Below are positions 7,776 through 17,579 of a DNA stretch of 58,160 nucleotides, one piece after another. Numbering within the stretch: the stretch's first letter is position 1; the number at the start of each line of letters is the position of its first letter. The translations under genes and the position numbers were made by a program. The DNA lies in contig NZ_WSSB01000016.1 in NCBI RefSeq assembly GCF_009831765.1, positions 3,151-61,310 on the forward strand, given 5' to 3'. The notes beneath the pieces were generated by a model. It was not told the origin of the DNA. It saw only the letters and a program-made list of their open reading frames with translations, and made no database searches. This DNA comes from Craterilacuibacter sinensis. GTDB taxonomy: Bacteria > Pseudomonadota > Gammaproteobacteria > Burkholderiales > Chromobacteriaceae.

Positions 7776-9140
7776 TCAGGGCAGAGAAGGCGAAGCGCCA
7801 GCCAGCTGCAAGGCAAGCTTCTTACCCTTGTCCATACAATCGGGCACCGATACGCCATCGAGAAAACTTGCACACACATGAATACCGCGCGCAGCCAGAC
7901 GCTTGGCCGCGACGCGGGCGGCCAGCACTTCCACGCTGCCTTGGGCGATAGCCTCGGGCCAGCGCACAACCACCTGCCCGCAAGCTTCGCCCTCTACGCC
8001 AAACAAGTCCGCCAGCTCCCGATTCAGGCGCGCCAGCAACTCTTCATCGGCAAGGGCGGCATGCGCGGCATACTGCGCGCCGCCGACAAAGCTGGTAATC
8101 AGCATCTCGCCCTCGGCACAGCGCCCCGGATACAGCGCCCCGGTCATCAAATGACCGGCGGCAAAAGCGCCCTCCGCTGCCGGATTCAAGCCGCCAAAAC
8201 CTTCTAGCGGGCGCATCACCTGTGTGCAACGCAAGCGCGTGACCACCACCGTCATCGGCGCATAGCGGATGGCCGCGAAAGCAGCCGCCGCCTCGGCATC
8301 GATCTCCTCCAACAGGCGCGCCGCCCCGAAAGCGGGCAAAGCCAGCACCACCTGCTCTGCCAGATGGCTCTGCCCCCCGGCCTCGACTTGCCAGTGCGCA
8401 CCACTTGGGCGCAAGGCCGTCACCGGGCAGCTCAAGCGTACATCCAGCGTACGCGCCAGCGCGCGCGGCAGGCTTTCCAGACCGCCAGAGAGCGAATAGG
8501 TATTACGCCGCTGCATGCCGCCCTTCAGTGCTTTGCGCAACATGCCGCCGCTGATTGAACCGGCCGTACGCTCGACCTCGGCCAGTACGCCCAGGGTTTC
8601 ATCGATCAGCAACTGTTCGGGGTCACCGGCAAACACGCCGCCGACAAAGGGATTCACCGCCTTGGCCAGCACCTCGTCCCCCAGCCGGCGGCGGAAAAAG
8701 CCGGCCACGGTTTCGGGGCGGGTGGCCGGACGGTTGCGCCGGAACGGCTCGCTCAGCATGCGCCACTTGGCACCCATACTGAAAAAGTCGCCAAACAGCA
8801 GCGCACCGGGCCCGCCAGGCAGACGGCGATAACGCCCCTGGCTTAGCACAAAGCGGTGGCGCGACTGTGCCGACGGATACTCGACCTGTAGCCCCAGTTC
8901 CGCCAGCCACGCCAGATGCGCGTCTCCAGCCATCAGGGTATTGGGGCCAGCTTCAAACAGCGCACCGTTCTGGCCAAGGGTACGGATCTTGCCGCCCACC
9001 CGTTCGCCAGACTCGAATACGCGCACCGTCATGCCCTGCCCGGCCATAAACCAGGCCACAGACAGCCCGGAGATACCGGCGCCGACGACCGCCACGTGCA
9101 ATGGCGAAAGGGGGAAAGTCTGCAGTGTATTGTCGTTCAT
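7776..9140 (-). CDS. hemY: protoporphyrinogen oxidase (oxygen-dependent, FAD; HemY/PPOX type)
   Basis: A 454-residue FAD enzyme predicted to oxidise protoporphyrinogen IX to protoporphyrin IX in haem synthesis. The N-terminal dinucleotide-binding motif VAVVGAGISGLSVAWFMA begins around residue 14, followed by RVGGKIRT and FEAGPNTLMAG. The NPFVGGVFAGDPEQL block is characteristic of PPOX. The C-terminal FAD motif is CASFLDGVSVPDCMDKGKKLA. The start at 9140 (MNDNTLQTF) places the FAD motif normally; the longer frame upstream is low-complexity. This type is sometimes labelled hemG; it is unrelated to the flavodoxin-like E. coli HemG. A monoamine-oxidase relative is a less likely alternative. Confidence 0.88.
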   Translation of the reverse strand: MNDNTLQTFPLSPLHVAVVGAGISGLSVAWFMAGQGMTVRVFESGERVGGKIRTLGQNGALFEAGPNTLMAGDAHLAWLAELGLQVEYPSAQSRHRFVLSQGRYRRLPGGPGALLFGDFFSMGAKWRMLSEPFRRNRPATRPETVAGFFRRRLGDEVLAKAVNPFVGGVFAGDPEQLLIDETLGVLAEVERTAGSISGGMLRKALKGGMQRRNTYSLSGGLESLPRALARTLDVRLSCPVTALRPSGAHWQVEAGGQSHLAEQVVLALPAFGAARLLEEIDAEAAAAFAAIRYAPMTVVVTRLRCTQVMRPLEGFGGLNPAAEGAFAAGHLMTGALYPGRCAEGEMLITSFVGGAQYAAHAALADEELLARLNRELADLFGVEGEACGQVVVRWPEAIAQGSVEVLAARVAAKRLAARGIHVCASFLDGVSVPDCMDKGKKLALQLAGASPSLP

Positions 9141-9184
9141 TGTGTCAGCATGCCAGAAGATGGCATTTTGCCCGTTGATAAGCA

Positions 9185-9216
9185 TCAAGGCCGGCATCAC
9201 GCGACACCGGCCTTGA
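9185..9216. terminator. stem-loop after tdh
   Basis: TCAAGGCCGG-loop-CCGGCCTTGA, a perfect ten-pair stem. It has no T-run on either strand. It lies 22 bases downstream of the tdh stop, so it may be a factor-assisted terminator or a 3'-end protector. Confidence 0.6.
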
Positions 9217-9237
9217 TGGGTAAAGCCAGAAAAACGC

Positions 9238-10263
9238 TTATTGCCAGTCGAGAATGACCTTGCCGCTCTGGCCCGACAGCATGGCCTCGAAGCCCTGCTC
9301 GAAATCATCCACCTTGTAGTGGTGAGTAATGATAGGGGTGATATCGAGGCCGGACTGGATCAGCGCCACCATCTTGTACCAGGTCTCGAACATCTCGCGC
9401 CCGTAGATGCCCTTGATCTCGAGGCCCTTGAAGATCACCTGATTCCAGTCAATGGCGGTATCCGCCGGCGGAATACCCAGCAGCGCGATCTTGCCGCCGT
9501 TATTCATCACCTCCAGCATCTGGCGGAAGGCATGTGGGTTGCCCGACATCTCGAGGCCGACATCGAAGCCCTCGCACATATGCAGCTCGCCCATCACCTG
9601 CTTCAGATCTTCCTTCGCCACATTGACCGCACGGCTGGCGCCCATCTTGCGGGCCAGATCCAGGCGGTACTCGTTGACATCGGTCACCACCACATGGCGC
9701 GCGCCGACATGGCGGGCGACGGCCACCGCCATAATGCCGATCGGGCCGGCACCGGTAATCAGCACGTCTTCACCGACCATATTGAAGCTCAAGGCGGTAT
9801 GCACGGCATTGCCGAACGGATCGAAAACCGCCGCCAGATCATCCGAGATGCCTTCGGGAATCGGGAAGGCATTGAAAGCCGGAATCACCAGATACTCGGC
9901 AAAAGCACCGGCACGGTTGACGCCGACGCCGATGGTGTTGCGGCACAGGTGGCGACGCCCGGCGCGACAGTTGCGGCAGTGGCCGCAGGTAATATGGCCC
10001 TCACCGGACACGCGATCGCCGATATTGAAGCCCTTCACCTCCGAACCCATGCCAGCGACGACGCCGACGTATTCGTGACCGACATGCATCGGCACCGGGA
10101 TGGTCTTTTGCGACCACTCGTCCCAGTTCCAGATATGGATGTCGGTGCCGCAGATCGCCGTCTTGGTAATCTTGATCAGCAAATCGTTGTGACCGACTTC
10201 GGGCATAGGCACATCGGTCATCACCAGACCGGGAGCGCGCTCAAGCTTGGCAAGTGCTTTCAT
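9238..10263 (-). CDS. tdh: L-threonine 3-dehydrogenase
   Basis: A 341-residue zinc-dependent alcohol-dehydrogenase-family enzyme. It oxidises L-threonine to 2-amino-3-ketobutyrate with NAD+. The opening [31 protein letters not shown] aligns with E. coli Tdh, and the length is identical. Catalytic zinc ligands are seen in [13 protein letters not shown] and HVGHEYVG. The structural-zinc cysteines lie in [15 protein letters not shown], and the NAD-binding loop is [17 protein letters not shown] precedes the ATG. It follows kbl by 59 bases, so the pair converts threonine to glycine and acetyl-CoA. Confidence 0.97.
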   Translation of the reverse strand: MKALAKLERAPGLVMTDVPMPEVGHNDLLIKITKTAICGTDIHIWNWDEWSQKTIPVPMHVGHEYVGVVAGMGSEVKGFNIGDRVSGEGHITCGHCRNCRAGRRHLCRNTIGVGVNRAGAFAEYLVIPAFNAFPIPEGISDDLAAVFDPFGNAVHTALSFNMVGEDVLITGAGPIGIMAVAVARHVGARHVVVTDVNEYRLDLARKMGASRAVNVAKEDLKQVMGELHMCEGFDVGLEMSGNPHAFRQMLEVMNNGGKIALLGIPPADTAIDWNQVIFKGLEIKGIYGREMFETWYKMVALIQSGLDITPIITHHYKVDDFEQGFEAMLSGQSGKVILDWQ

Positions 10264-10322
10264 TTTTACATCCTTCTTTATCGATGGCCGCAGCAAGGAT
10301 CGCCCGCTGCGGCGCGGCAAGC

Positions 10323-11522
10323 TTAAATCACGCCCAGTTCGCGGCCGACCTTGGTAAAGGCGGCGACCACACGGTCGATCTGCTCGGGCGTATGTGCGGC
10401 GGACATCTGGGTACGGATGCGCGCCTTGCCCTTGGGCACGACAGGGAAGGAGAAGCCGACTACATAAATGCCTTCTTTCAGCAGTGCAGCCGACATTTCC
10501 CCGGCCAGACGCGCGTCGCCCAGCATCACCGGAATAATAGGATGCTCACCCGGCACCAGGGTAAAGCCGGCCGCGCTCATCGCCGTGCGGAAATGCTCGG
10601 CATTGCGCTTGAGCGCAGCGCGCAGTTGTGCGCCCTCTTCGCTGGCCAGTATTTCCAGCACGCGAATGCTGGCGGCGGTAATGGCCGGTGCCAGCGAGTT
10701 GGAAAAGAGATAGGGGCGCGAGCGCTGGCGCAACAGCTCGACAATCGCCTTGCGTCCCGATACATAACCGCCGGAAGCCCCGCCCAGCGCCTTGCCCAGC
10801 GTACCGGTGTAGATATCGATACGGTCGGAGACGCCGCAGCGCTCGGGCGTACCGGCACCGGTTTCACCGATAAAGCCCACCGCGTGCGAGTCATCCACCA
10901 TCACCAGCGCACCGTAACGGTCGGCCAGATCACAGATGGACTTGAGGTCGGCGATAATGCCGTCCATCGAGAACACGCCATCGGTCACGATCAGCTTATA
11001 ACGGGCACCGGCCGCTTCGGCTGCCTGCAGCTGCGCCTCAAGGTCGGCCATATCGTTATTGGCATAACGGAAACGCTTGGCCTTGCACAGGCGCACGCCA
11101 TCGATAATCGAAGCATGATTCAGCGCATCCGAAATCACCGCATCGTGCTCATCCAGCAGTGTCTCGAACACACCGCCGTTGGCATCGAAGCAGCTGGAGT
11201 AAAGGATGGTGTCGTCGGTATCCAGAAAAGCCGAGATGGCGGACTCAAGCTTCTTGTGCACGCTTTGCGTACCGCAGATGAAGCGCACCGAGGCACAGCC
11301 ATAACCATAATCATCCAGACCCTGCTTGGCAGCGGCGATCAGGCGGGCATCATCGGCCAGACCCAGATAATTGTTGGCACAGAAATTCAACACATGCTGG
11401 CCGCCGGCCAGCGTCACATCGGCGCTTTGCGGCGAATCGATCACGCGTTCGGGTTTTTCAAAACCGTCGGCGCGAATATGGGCCAGCGTCGCCTCAAGAT
11501 GGGCAAGATAGGTTCTGTTCAT
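10323..11522 (-). CDS. kbl: glycine C-acetyltransferase (2-amino-3-ketobutyrate CoA ligase)
   Basis: A 399-residue PLP-dependent alpha-oxoamine synthase. It cleaves 2-amino-3-ketobutyrate with CoA to glycine and acetyl-CoA. Family blocks are plain: [13 protein letters not shown] near residue 45, [14 protein letters not shown], and [19 protein letters not shown]. The PLP lysine is in [13 protein letters not shown] around residue 245. It is upstream of tdh in the same direction, which is the usual kbl-tdh operon. A ribosome binding site AAGGATGCC is present. Upstream lies a 523-base non-coding stretch leading to the accessory islet. Confidence 0.97.
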   Translation of the reverse strand: MNRTYLAHLEATLAHIRADGFEKPERVIDSPQSADVTLAGGQHVLNFCANNYLGLADDARLIAAAKQGLDDYGYGCASVRFICGTQSVHKKLESAISAFLDTDDTILYSSCFDANGGVFETLLDEHDAVISDALNHASIIDGVRLCKAKRFRYANNDMADLEAQLQAAEAAGARYKLIVTDGVFSMDGIIADLKSICDLADRYGALVMVDDSHAVGFIGETGAGTPERCGVSDRIDIYTGTLGKALGGASGGYVSGRKAIVELLRQRSRPYLFSNSLAPAITAASIRVLEILASEEGAQLRAALKRNAEHFRTAMSAAGFTLVPGEHPIIPVMLGDARLAGEMSAALLKEGIYVVGFSFPVVPKGKARIRTQMSAAHTPEQIDRVVAAFTKVGRELGVI

Positions 11523-11680
11523 GGCATCCTTGTCCGAATAAGCACTGTGTATTTAGGCACGGCCGGCATCGATACGCTGAGTCAAGCGTAGCCGCGCAGG
11601 AGCGTCAGAATACGCGCAGAACGGCATATTTGAAAGCAAGCATATGCTTCACAACAGAGATTGATGCCAGCGGACAGACT

Positions 11681-11778
11681 TGGAGGCGGGTTAGCCTGAT
11701 AGGCCGTCACCCGCCACCGTCCAGAGATATGGCGACACCCGGTGGGTTGCTCCACCTTCGATGTCTAACCCACCCTAT
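11681..11778. repeat. REPIN/BIME-like element, copy A (degenerate)
   Basis: Two hairpins arranged head to head: GGCGGGTTAGCC...CACCCGCC (11685-11715) and GGTGGGTT...AACCCACC (11741-11774), joined by about 25 bases. The outer tetranucleotides TGGA and CTAT are decayed versions of the GTAG/CTAC ends seen in copy B. Architecture and about three quarters of the bases match copy B at 12988-13084, in the same orientation. GTAG-headed imperfect hairpins are the signature of REP sequences mobilised by RAYT transposases; no RAYT gene is in the window. Confidence 0.8.
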
Positions 11779-11964
11779 CGCGCGCTCCGGTGAGTATGAA
11801 AAAAGCGCAAATACCGCCACAGCAGTTTGACGTAAGCATATAAGGCAGGTGTAATACCGTAAACACAGCTATCGCTCTAGCAACTTAGCTGCAGTCCCGT
11901 CTGAATGTGTATATCCCGGCATGAATGCCTTCATGTGCTTAAGAAACCATTCTCAACAACGGCA

Positions 11965-11984
11965 ATGTGCATGGTTATGCACAT
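11965..11984. promoter_or_regulatory. perfect inverted repeat upstream of the cassette, possible operator
   Basis: ATGTGCAT-GGTT-ATGCACAT has eight-base perfect arms. It lies between REPIN copy A and the cassette's left core, about 60 bases before the nuclease-like gene. It could be an operator or a small hairpin. The rest of 11779-12027 is AT-richer non-coding DNA with no open frame or RNA that I recognise. Confidence 0.4.
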
Positions 11985-12045
11985 GAATCAATCTGATATG
12001 CACCGGATAGGGTGTGTACATTTAACGTAAGGCACCTAGCACCCC

Positions 12046-12912
12046 ATGTCCGATACCGGCGAGAAGGCAACACCGTTCACATCCGGCAGCAAGCTCTACC
12101 ACGAGCGGGCGCGTGCCGCACTGCCAATCCTGGTGCGCCAAGCCGAGGCGGGACAGTCCTTGTCCTACTCTGACCTCGCCACCGAGCTAGAGATGCCCAA
12201 TGCGAGAAATCTAAACTTTGTCCTTGGCAGCGTCGGTGAAACGCTCGACGAACTATCCAAGTCCTGGCCGCAGCGCATCCCACCCATACAGTGTCTCGTC
12301 GTCAACAAGCAGACAGGACTTCCCGGCGACGGGGTCAGTTGGTTCCTTGTCGACAAGGCAGGCTACACGAAACTGCCTCTGTCTCAGAAACGGACGGTGC
12401 TCAAGGGCGAACTCAGCCATGTCTTTGCGTATCCCGGCTGGCGCCACGTTCTGGCAGCCTTGGAACTCCAGCCCGTCACTCAACAATACGATTCACTCCT
12501 GGCCGAAGCTGCGTCATTTCGCGGCGGTGGTGAAAGCGACGATCACCGTCGCCTGAAAGAGTATGTCGCACTGCATCCGGAGCTGGTTGGGCTTCCAGCC
12601 TCTTCACAACACGGTGAGACAGAGCACTCACTCCCGTCTGGTGACTCAATCGACGTCTCGTTCCGAAATGGAGACACGTGGGTTGCAGTCGAAGTAAAGT
12701 CGGCACTTTCGCCAGCTGCTGATCTTGTGCGAGGAATCTATCAATGCGTAAAGTACCGAGCTGTAATGGAAGCAGTGTTCGCTGCCAAGTCACTGACGGT
12801 AAATGTGAGAGCCGTCCTCGTGCTTCAGGCCACGCTTCCACCAGTGCTTGTACCGTTGCGCAACACGCTGGGAATCGAAGTCGTTGAAAACGTGTTGCCC
12901 ACAGGAGTCTAA
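12046..12912 (+). CDS. cassette-borne putative PD-(D/E)XK nuclease with N-terminal winged-helix-like domain
   Basis: A 288-residue soluble protein of unassigned function. Residues about 20-110 resemble a winged-helix-like module (YSDLATELEM, then IPPIQCLVVNKQTGLPGDG). I have seen this pattern with nuclease or methyltransferase-type domains, but I cannot name the family. Residues about 165-265 show a restriction-endonuclease-like pattern: HRRLKEYV helix, SIDVSF (D203), then VAVEVKSA (E216-x-K218) on the next strand, followed by a helix with GIYQCVKY (Q233, Y237). No signal peptide or membrane segment is present. A Shine-Dalgarno sequence is not obvious. It stands alone in an attC-bounded cassette with less biased codon use than its core neighbours, which fits horizontal acquisition. 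A DNA-targeting defence or repair role is inference. Confidence 0.75.
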   Translation: MSDTGEKATPFTSGSKLYHERARAALPILVRQAEAGQSLSYSDLATELEMPNARNLNFVLGSVGETLDELSKSWPQRIPPIQCLVVNKQTGLPGDGVSWFLVDKAGYTKLPLSQKRTVLKGELSHVFAYPGWRHVLAALELQPVTQQYDSLLAEAASFRGGGESDDHRRLKEYVALHPELVGLPASSQHGETEHSLPSGDSIDVSFRNGDTWVAVEVKSALSPAADLVRGIYQCVKYRAVMEAVFAAKSLTVNVRAVLVLQATLPPVLVPLRNTLGIEVVENVLPTGV

Positions 12913-12978
12913 CCCTTCCATCGATGGGACAGCTTCCGGCCTACGGCCTACAGCGGCCCCTCATGTCAAACGTTAGGC
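12907..12978 (+). other. attC recombination site
   Basis: 72 bases. R'' = GTCTAAC (12907-12913) fits RYYYAAC, and R' = GTTAGGC (12972-12978) fits GTTRRRY. They pair 6 of 7 with one wobble. Inner boxes CATCGATGGGAC and CCCCTCATGTC pair with a single extra C on one side, matching the unpaired base needed for strand-selective recombination. A GGCC-TAC-GGCC loop structure fills the middle. The nuclease-like gene's TAA stop lies in R''. Confidence 0.85.
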
Positions 12979-12987
12979 ATCGCACAC

Positions 12988-13084
12988 GTAGGGCGGGTTA
13001 GGCCAAAGGCCGTAACCCGCCATCGAGCAGAGACATGGCCACACCCGGTGGGTTACGCCACCTCCAGTGGCTAACCCACCCTAC
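12988..13084. repeat. REPIN/BIME-like element, copy B (intact)
   Basis: 97 bases starting GTAG and ending CTAC. Hairpin 1 is GGCGGGTTA...TAACCCGCC (12992-13021) and hairpin 2 is GGTGGGTTA...TAACCCACC (13047-13080), with a 25-base linker. It starts ten bases after the attC site and is a better-preserved relative of copy A. The GTAG head plus GC-rich imperfect hairpin is the RAYT-associated REP pattern. Confidence 0.85.
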
Positions 13085-13102
13085 CGCTCCCCCAACAACG
13101 AA

Positions 13103-13132
13103 CCGCCCCGCAAGCATTGCCTGCGGGGCGGT
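13103..13132. terminator. terminator downstream of hemB
   Basis: CCGCCCCGCA-loop-TGCGGGGCGG is a ten-pair GC stem. T-rich sequence follows on the plus side and a weaker T-rich stretch on the minus side. It lies about 55 bases after the hemB stop and closes the islet on this side. Confidence 0.75.
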
Positions 13133-13186
13133 TTGGTCGTTTTACGCCTCCATATAAATCGAAGAGGCGCGAACGGCGGAGGTGCA

Positions 13187-14488
<1,302 letters not shown>

Positions 14489-14532
14489 TCAGCTAACAGC
14501 GGCCACCCTGCGTAAGCGGCCGCGGGGAAAAC

Positions 14533-16026
14533 TTATTGCTGATGCAAAGGCTGCTTGCCTGCAGCCTGGCGCTGCTCGTCTTCCAGATTGTCCTCGGCGC
14601 GATGACCTGTCCAGTAGTCGGCGTTCTTGATGCCGAGCCTTTCCGGATGGAATACCGGGTCCAGACCCTGTGCACGCTGTGCCTCATAATCGCGCAACGC
14701 GATAAAGGCCGGCTTTTGCAGCATCAGGATGGCGGCAATATTCAGCCAGGCCATCAGGCCGACACCGATGTCACCCATACCCCAGGCCAGATCGGCGGTT
14801 TTTACCGTGCCATATACCGTGGCTGCCATCAGGGCGACCTTCAGCACAAAAGTCAGCCATGGGCGCTGAACCTTGCGGCTGAGATAGGCAATATTGGTCT
14901 CAGCAATGTAGTAGTAAGCAACAATCGTGGTAAAGGCGAAGAAGAACAAGGCCGTCGCGACAAAAATGGAACCGAAGCCCGGCATGATGTGTTCCATCGC
15001 GGTCTGCACATAGCCCGGGCCGGCAGCCACACCAGCAATACCGGTGTAAAGCGCCTGCCCATCCGGACCTTGCACATTGTACTGGCCGGTAATCAGCAGC
15101 ATGAATGCGGTCGCCGAGCACACGAACAGGGTGTCGATATACACCGAGAAAGCCTGCACCAGACCCTGCTTGGCCGGGTGGGACACGGCAGCAGCACTGG
15201 ACGCGTGCGGGCCGGTACCCTGACCGGCTTCATTGGAGTAGACGCCGCGCTTCACACCCCACTGGATAGCCATACCCAGGATCGCGCCAAAGCCTGCTTC
15301 CATGCCAAAAGCGCTCTTGAAGATCAGTGCGAGTACACCCGGCAACATATGGATGTTAAGCGCGATGATCACACAGGCCACGATGATGTAGCCCAGCGCC
15401 ATAAACGGCACAACGATCTCGGCAAACGACGCGATACGCTTCACGCCACCAAAGATGATAAAGCCCAGAATAATGGCGAGGATGGCGGCGGTGACGGTGG
15501 CTTCCAGACCGAAAGCCGACTGCAGGCCGGCCGCAATGGAGTTGGCCTGCACGCCCGGCAGCAGCACACCGCAGGCAAAAATGGTCACCAGCGCAAACAC
15601 GACGGCGTAGCGCTTCATGCCCAGACCCTTCTCGATATAGAAGGCCGGACCGCCGCGATACTGGCCGTCGATTTTTTCCTTGTAGATCTGGCCCAGGGTC
15701 GACTCGACAAAGGCCGAGCTCGCGCCCAGAAAGGCGACCATCCACATCCAGAACACGGCGCCCGGGCCACCAAAGGTGATCGCGGTTGCCACACCGGCGA
15801 TATTGCCGGTACCGACCCGGCCGGCCAGCGTCATCGCCAGCGCCTGAAAAGACGACACGCCCGCATCCGAGCTCTTGCCGTCAAACATCAGCCGTATCAT
15901 TTCCTTTAAGTGGCGCACCTGCAAGAATCGCCCGCGCAGGGAAAAATACAGGCCCACCCCCAGGCACAGATAAATCAGCGCCGGACTCCAGATAATGCCA
16001 TTGGCGGCGTTCACGAATTCGTTCAT
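14533..16026 (-). CDS. alanine/glycine:Na+ symporter (AGCS family)
   Basis: A 497-residue inner-membrane transporter with about ten or more helices, predicted to import alanine or glycine with sodium. Family signatures are visible: SSFQALAMTLAGRVGTGNIAGVATAITFGGPGAVFWMW near residues 60-95, and IQWGVKRGVYSNEAGQGTGPHASSAA in the middle. The C-terminal tail is hydrophilic. The start MNEFVNAANGIIW at 16026 is chosen because the first helix follows at once; the in-frame extension to 16176 is not membrane-like. It is a monocistronic unit with its own terminator. The true substrate among small neutral amino acids is unknown. Confidence 0.92.
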   Translation of the reverse strand: MNEFVNAANGIIWSPALIYLCLGVGLYFSLRGRFLQVRHLKEMIRLMFDGKSSDAGVSSFQALAMTLAGRVGTGNIAGVATAITFGGPGAVFWMWMVAFLGASSAFVESTLGQIYKEKIDGQYRGGPAFYIEKGLGMKRYAVVFALVTIFACGVLLPGVQANSIAAGLQSAFGLEATVTAAILAIILGFIIFGGVKRIASFAEIVVPFMALGYIIVACVIIALNIHMLPGVLALIFKSAFGMEAGFGAILGMAIQWGVKRGVYSNEAGQGTGPHASSAAAVSHPAKQGLVQAFSVYIDTLFVCSATAFMLLITGQYNVQGPDGQALYTGIAGVAAGPGYVQTAMEHIMPGFGSIFVATALFFFAFTTIVAYYYIAETNIAYLSRKVQRPWLTFVLKVALMAATVYGTVKTADLAWGMGDIGVGLMAWLNIAAILMLQKPAFIALRDYEAQRAQGLDPVFHPERLGIKNADYWTGHRAEDNLEDEQRQAAGKQPLHQQ

Positions 16027-16267
16027 ATCAGTTTCTGCTCTCTTCTCGTCCTGTTGCCCCTGCCTGGGGTAGTGGCTCATGGCCACGCCTGCCGGCAAGA
16101 CCGGTTGCCGGATGAATACCGTCGAATGGATAAAATAGACAGTACACACCCACAGCAAGACGGAAGATAGCGTCACTTGAGCTATTTATGCAAATAAAGT
16201 TTTACATACCCAGGTTTAAGCGCCATAAAAAGCCCGATAACGCTTCTCCCCAGCGCGATACCACAAA

Positions 16268-16295
16268 AATAAAAACGGCAGCCATCTGGCTGCCG
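16268..16295 (-). terminator. intrinsic terminator of the grpE-dnaK-dnaJ operon
   Basis: CGGCAGCC-AGAT-GGCTGCCG on the minus strand, followed by TTTTTATTTTTG, about 30 bases after the dnaJ stop. Confidence 0.92.
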
Positions 16296-16326
16296 TTGCT
16301 ATATAAGGACACCTTCCAAGCAGGAC

Positions 16327-17460
16327 TTAACCGAAGAAGTCCTTCAGTTTGTCCATAAAGGATTTGGTGCGCGGGCTATGCATCGCAACATCGCCCTGAC
16401 TGATGGCATCGAATTCGCGCAGCAGTTCTTTCTGGCGCTCGGTCAGCTTGACCGGCGTTTCGATGACCACATGGCACATCAGGTCGCCGACATCACTGCC
16501 GCGCACGGCCTTGATGCCTTTACCGCGCAAGCGGTAAACACGACCGGACTGGGTTTCAGCCGCGATCTTGACCTTGGCCATGCCGTCCAGCGTCGGAATC
16601 TCGATTTCACCACCCAAGGCGGCCTTGGCAAACGAAATCGGCATCTCGCAGTGCAAGTCGGAACCGTCACGCTGGAATACCGCATGCGGCTTGATATGCG
16701 TCACCACATACAAGTCGCCCGACGGGCCACCATTCTGGCCGGGTTCGCCCTCGCCAGACAGGCGGATACGGTCGCCCTCGTCCACACCAGCCGGAATCTT
16801 GACGTTCAGTGTCTTGTGCGTCTTGATCTGGCCTGCGCCATGACACTTCGGACACTTGTCGGTGATTTCCTTGCCGCTGCCGTGGCAGGTCGGGCAGGTC
16901 TGCTGGATGGAGAAGAAGCCCTGGCTCATGCGTACCTGACCGTGGCCACCACAGGTGGAACAGGTCTTGGGCTGGGTACCCGGCTTGGCGCCGCTGCCAT
17001 GGCAGGTATCACAGTCTTCATGGCTAGGAATGCGGATTTTTTTCTCGCAACCGCGCGCCGCTTCTTCCAGCGTGATATCCATGTTGTAACGCAAGTCGGC
17101 GCCGCGATAGACATTGGAACGCCCGCCGCCATTGCCGCCACGCCCGCCGCCAAAGATATCGCTGAAAATATCGCCAAAGTCACCAAAGCCGCCAAAGCCG
17201 CCGGCGCCGCCGCCACCGCCCATGCCGGACTGCGGATCAACCCCGGCATGGCCGAACTGGTCATAGGCGCTGCGCTTTTGCGCATCAGAGAGGATTTCGT
17301 AAGCCTCTTTACCCTCTTTGAACTTGTCTTCGGCTTCCTTGCTGTCCGGATTACGGTCCGGGTGATATTTCATCGCCAGCTTGCGGTAAGCCTTTTTGAT
17401 TTCGTCTTCGGACGCGTCACGGTTAATGCCGAGCACATCGTACAAATCACGTTTTGACAT
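16327..17460 (-). CDS. dnaJ: chaperone protein DnaJ (Hsp40)
   Basis: A 377-residue co-chaperone that delivers unfolded proteins to DnaK and stimulates its ATPase. The J domain occupies residues 1-70 with the HPD motif in [10 protein letters not shown] Gly/Phe-rich linker ([16 protein letters not shown]) follows. Then come four CxxCxGxG zinc repeats ([32 protein letters not shown]) and the C-terminal client-binding domain ending KDFFG. It is the third gene of grpE-dnaK-dnaJ, 119 bases after dnaK. Confidence 0.99.
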   Translation of the reverse strand: MSKRDLYDVLGINRDASEDEIKKAYRKLAMKYHPDRNPDSKEAEDKFKEGKEAYEILSDAQKRSAYDQFGHAGVDPQSGMGGGGGAGGFGGFGDFGDIFSDIFGGGRGGNGGGRSNVYRGADLRYNMDITLEEAARGCEKKIRIPSHEDCDTCHGSGAKPGTQPKTCSTCGGHGQVRMSQGFFSIQQTCPTCHGSGKEITDKCPKCHGAGQIKTHKTLNVKIPAGVDEGDRIRLSGEGEPGQNGGPSGDLYVVTHIKPHAVFQRDGSDLHCEMPISFAKAALGGEIEIPTLDGMAKVKIAAETQSGRVYRLRGKGIKAVRGSDVGDLMCHVVIETPVKLTERQKELLREFDAISQGDVAMHSPRTKSFMDKLKDFFG

Positions 17461-17514
17461 TCTTGTTCACACCATCTGGCTGCATACAACAGCCGAATTC
17501 ATCAGCAGTTACAA

Positions 17515-17562
17515 CGAAGGCACAACTACCGGCATCGTTAAATACCGGTGGCTGTGCCTTCG
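17515..17562. promoter_or_regulatory. stem-loop in the dnaK-dnaJ spacer
   Basis: CGAAGGCACA and TGTGCCTTCG form a ten-pair outer stem enclosing an ACCGG/CCGGT inner stem. It lies directly after the dnaK stop and lacks a T-run. It could cause partial termination or protect the dnaK message so that less DnaJ than DnaK is made. Confidence 0.55.
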
Positions 17563-17579
17563 CACTCAAGGACTAAGAC

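Larger units (their letters stand above)
12028..12978 (+). mobile_element. solitary integron-type gene cassette (core site to attC)
   Basis: One promoterless-looking gene bounded on the left by a core-like CGTAAGGC (12026-12033) and on the right by a complete attC-like site. The gene starts 18 bases after the left boundary, and its stop TAA is inside the right R'' core, the compact layout of integron cassettes. Both boundaries share AACG-T-(A/T)-AGGCA. The left core differs from the canonical GTTRRRY at one T, so it is either mutated or a secondary insertion site. There is no integrase, attI or second attC in the window. Confidence 0.7.

Noticed and set aside
9141-9308. N-terminal extension of the protoporphyrinogen oxidase
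   Set aside because: The extra residues are Arg/Cys-rich and not conserved-looking, and they cover the tdh 3' stem-loop; the start at 9140 places the FAD motif correctly.
11523-13186. Integron integrase, attI or a transposase near the cassette
   Set aside because: No frame in either direction shows tyrosine-recombinase, DDE or RAYT motifs; only the cassette, repeats and palindrome are present.
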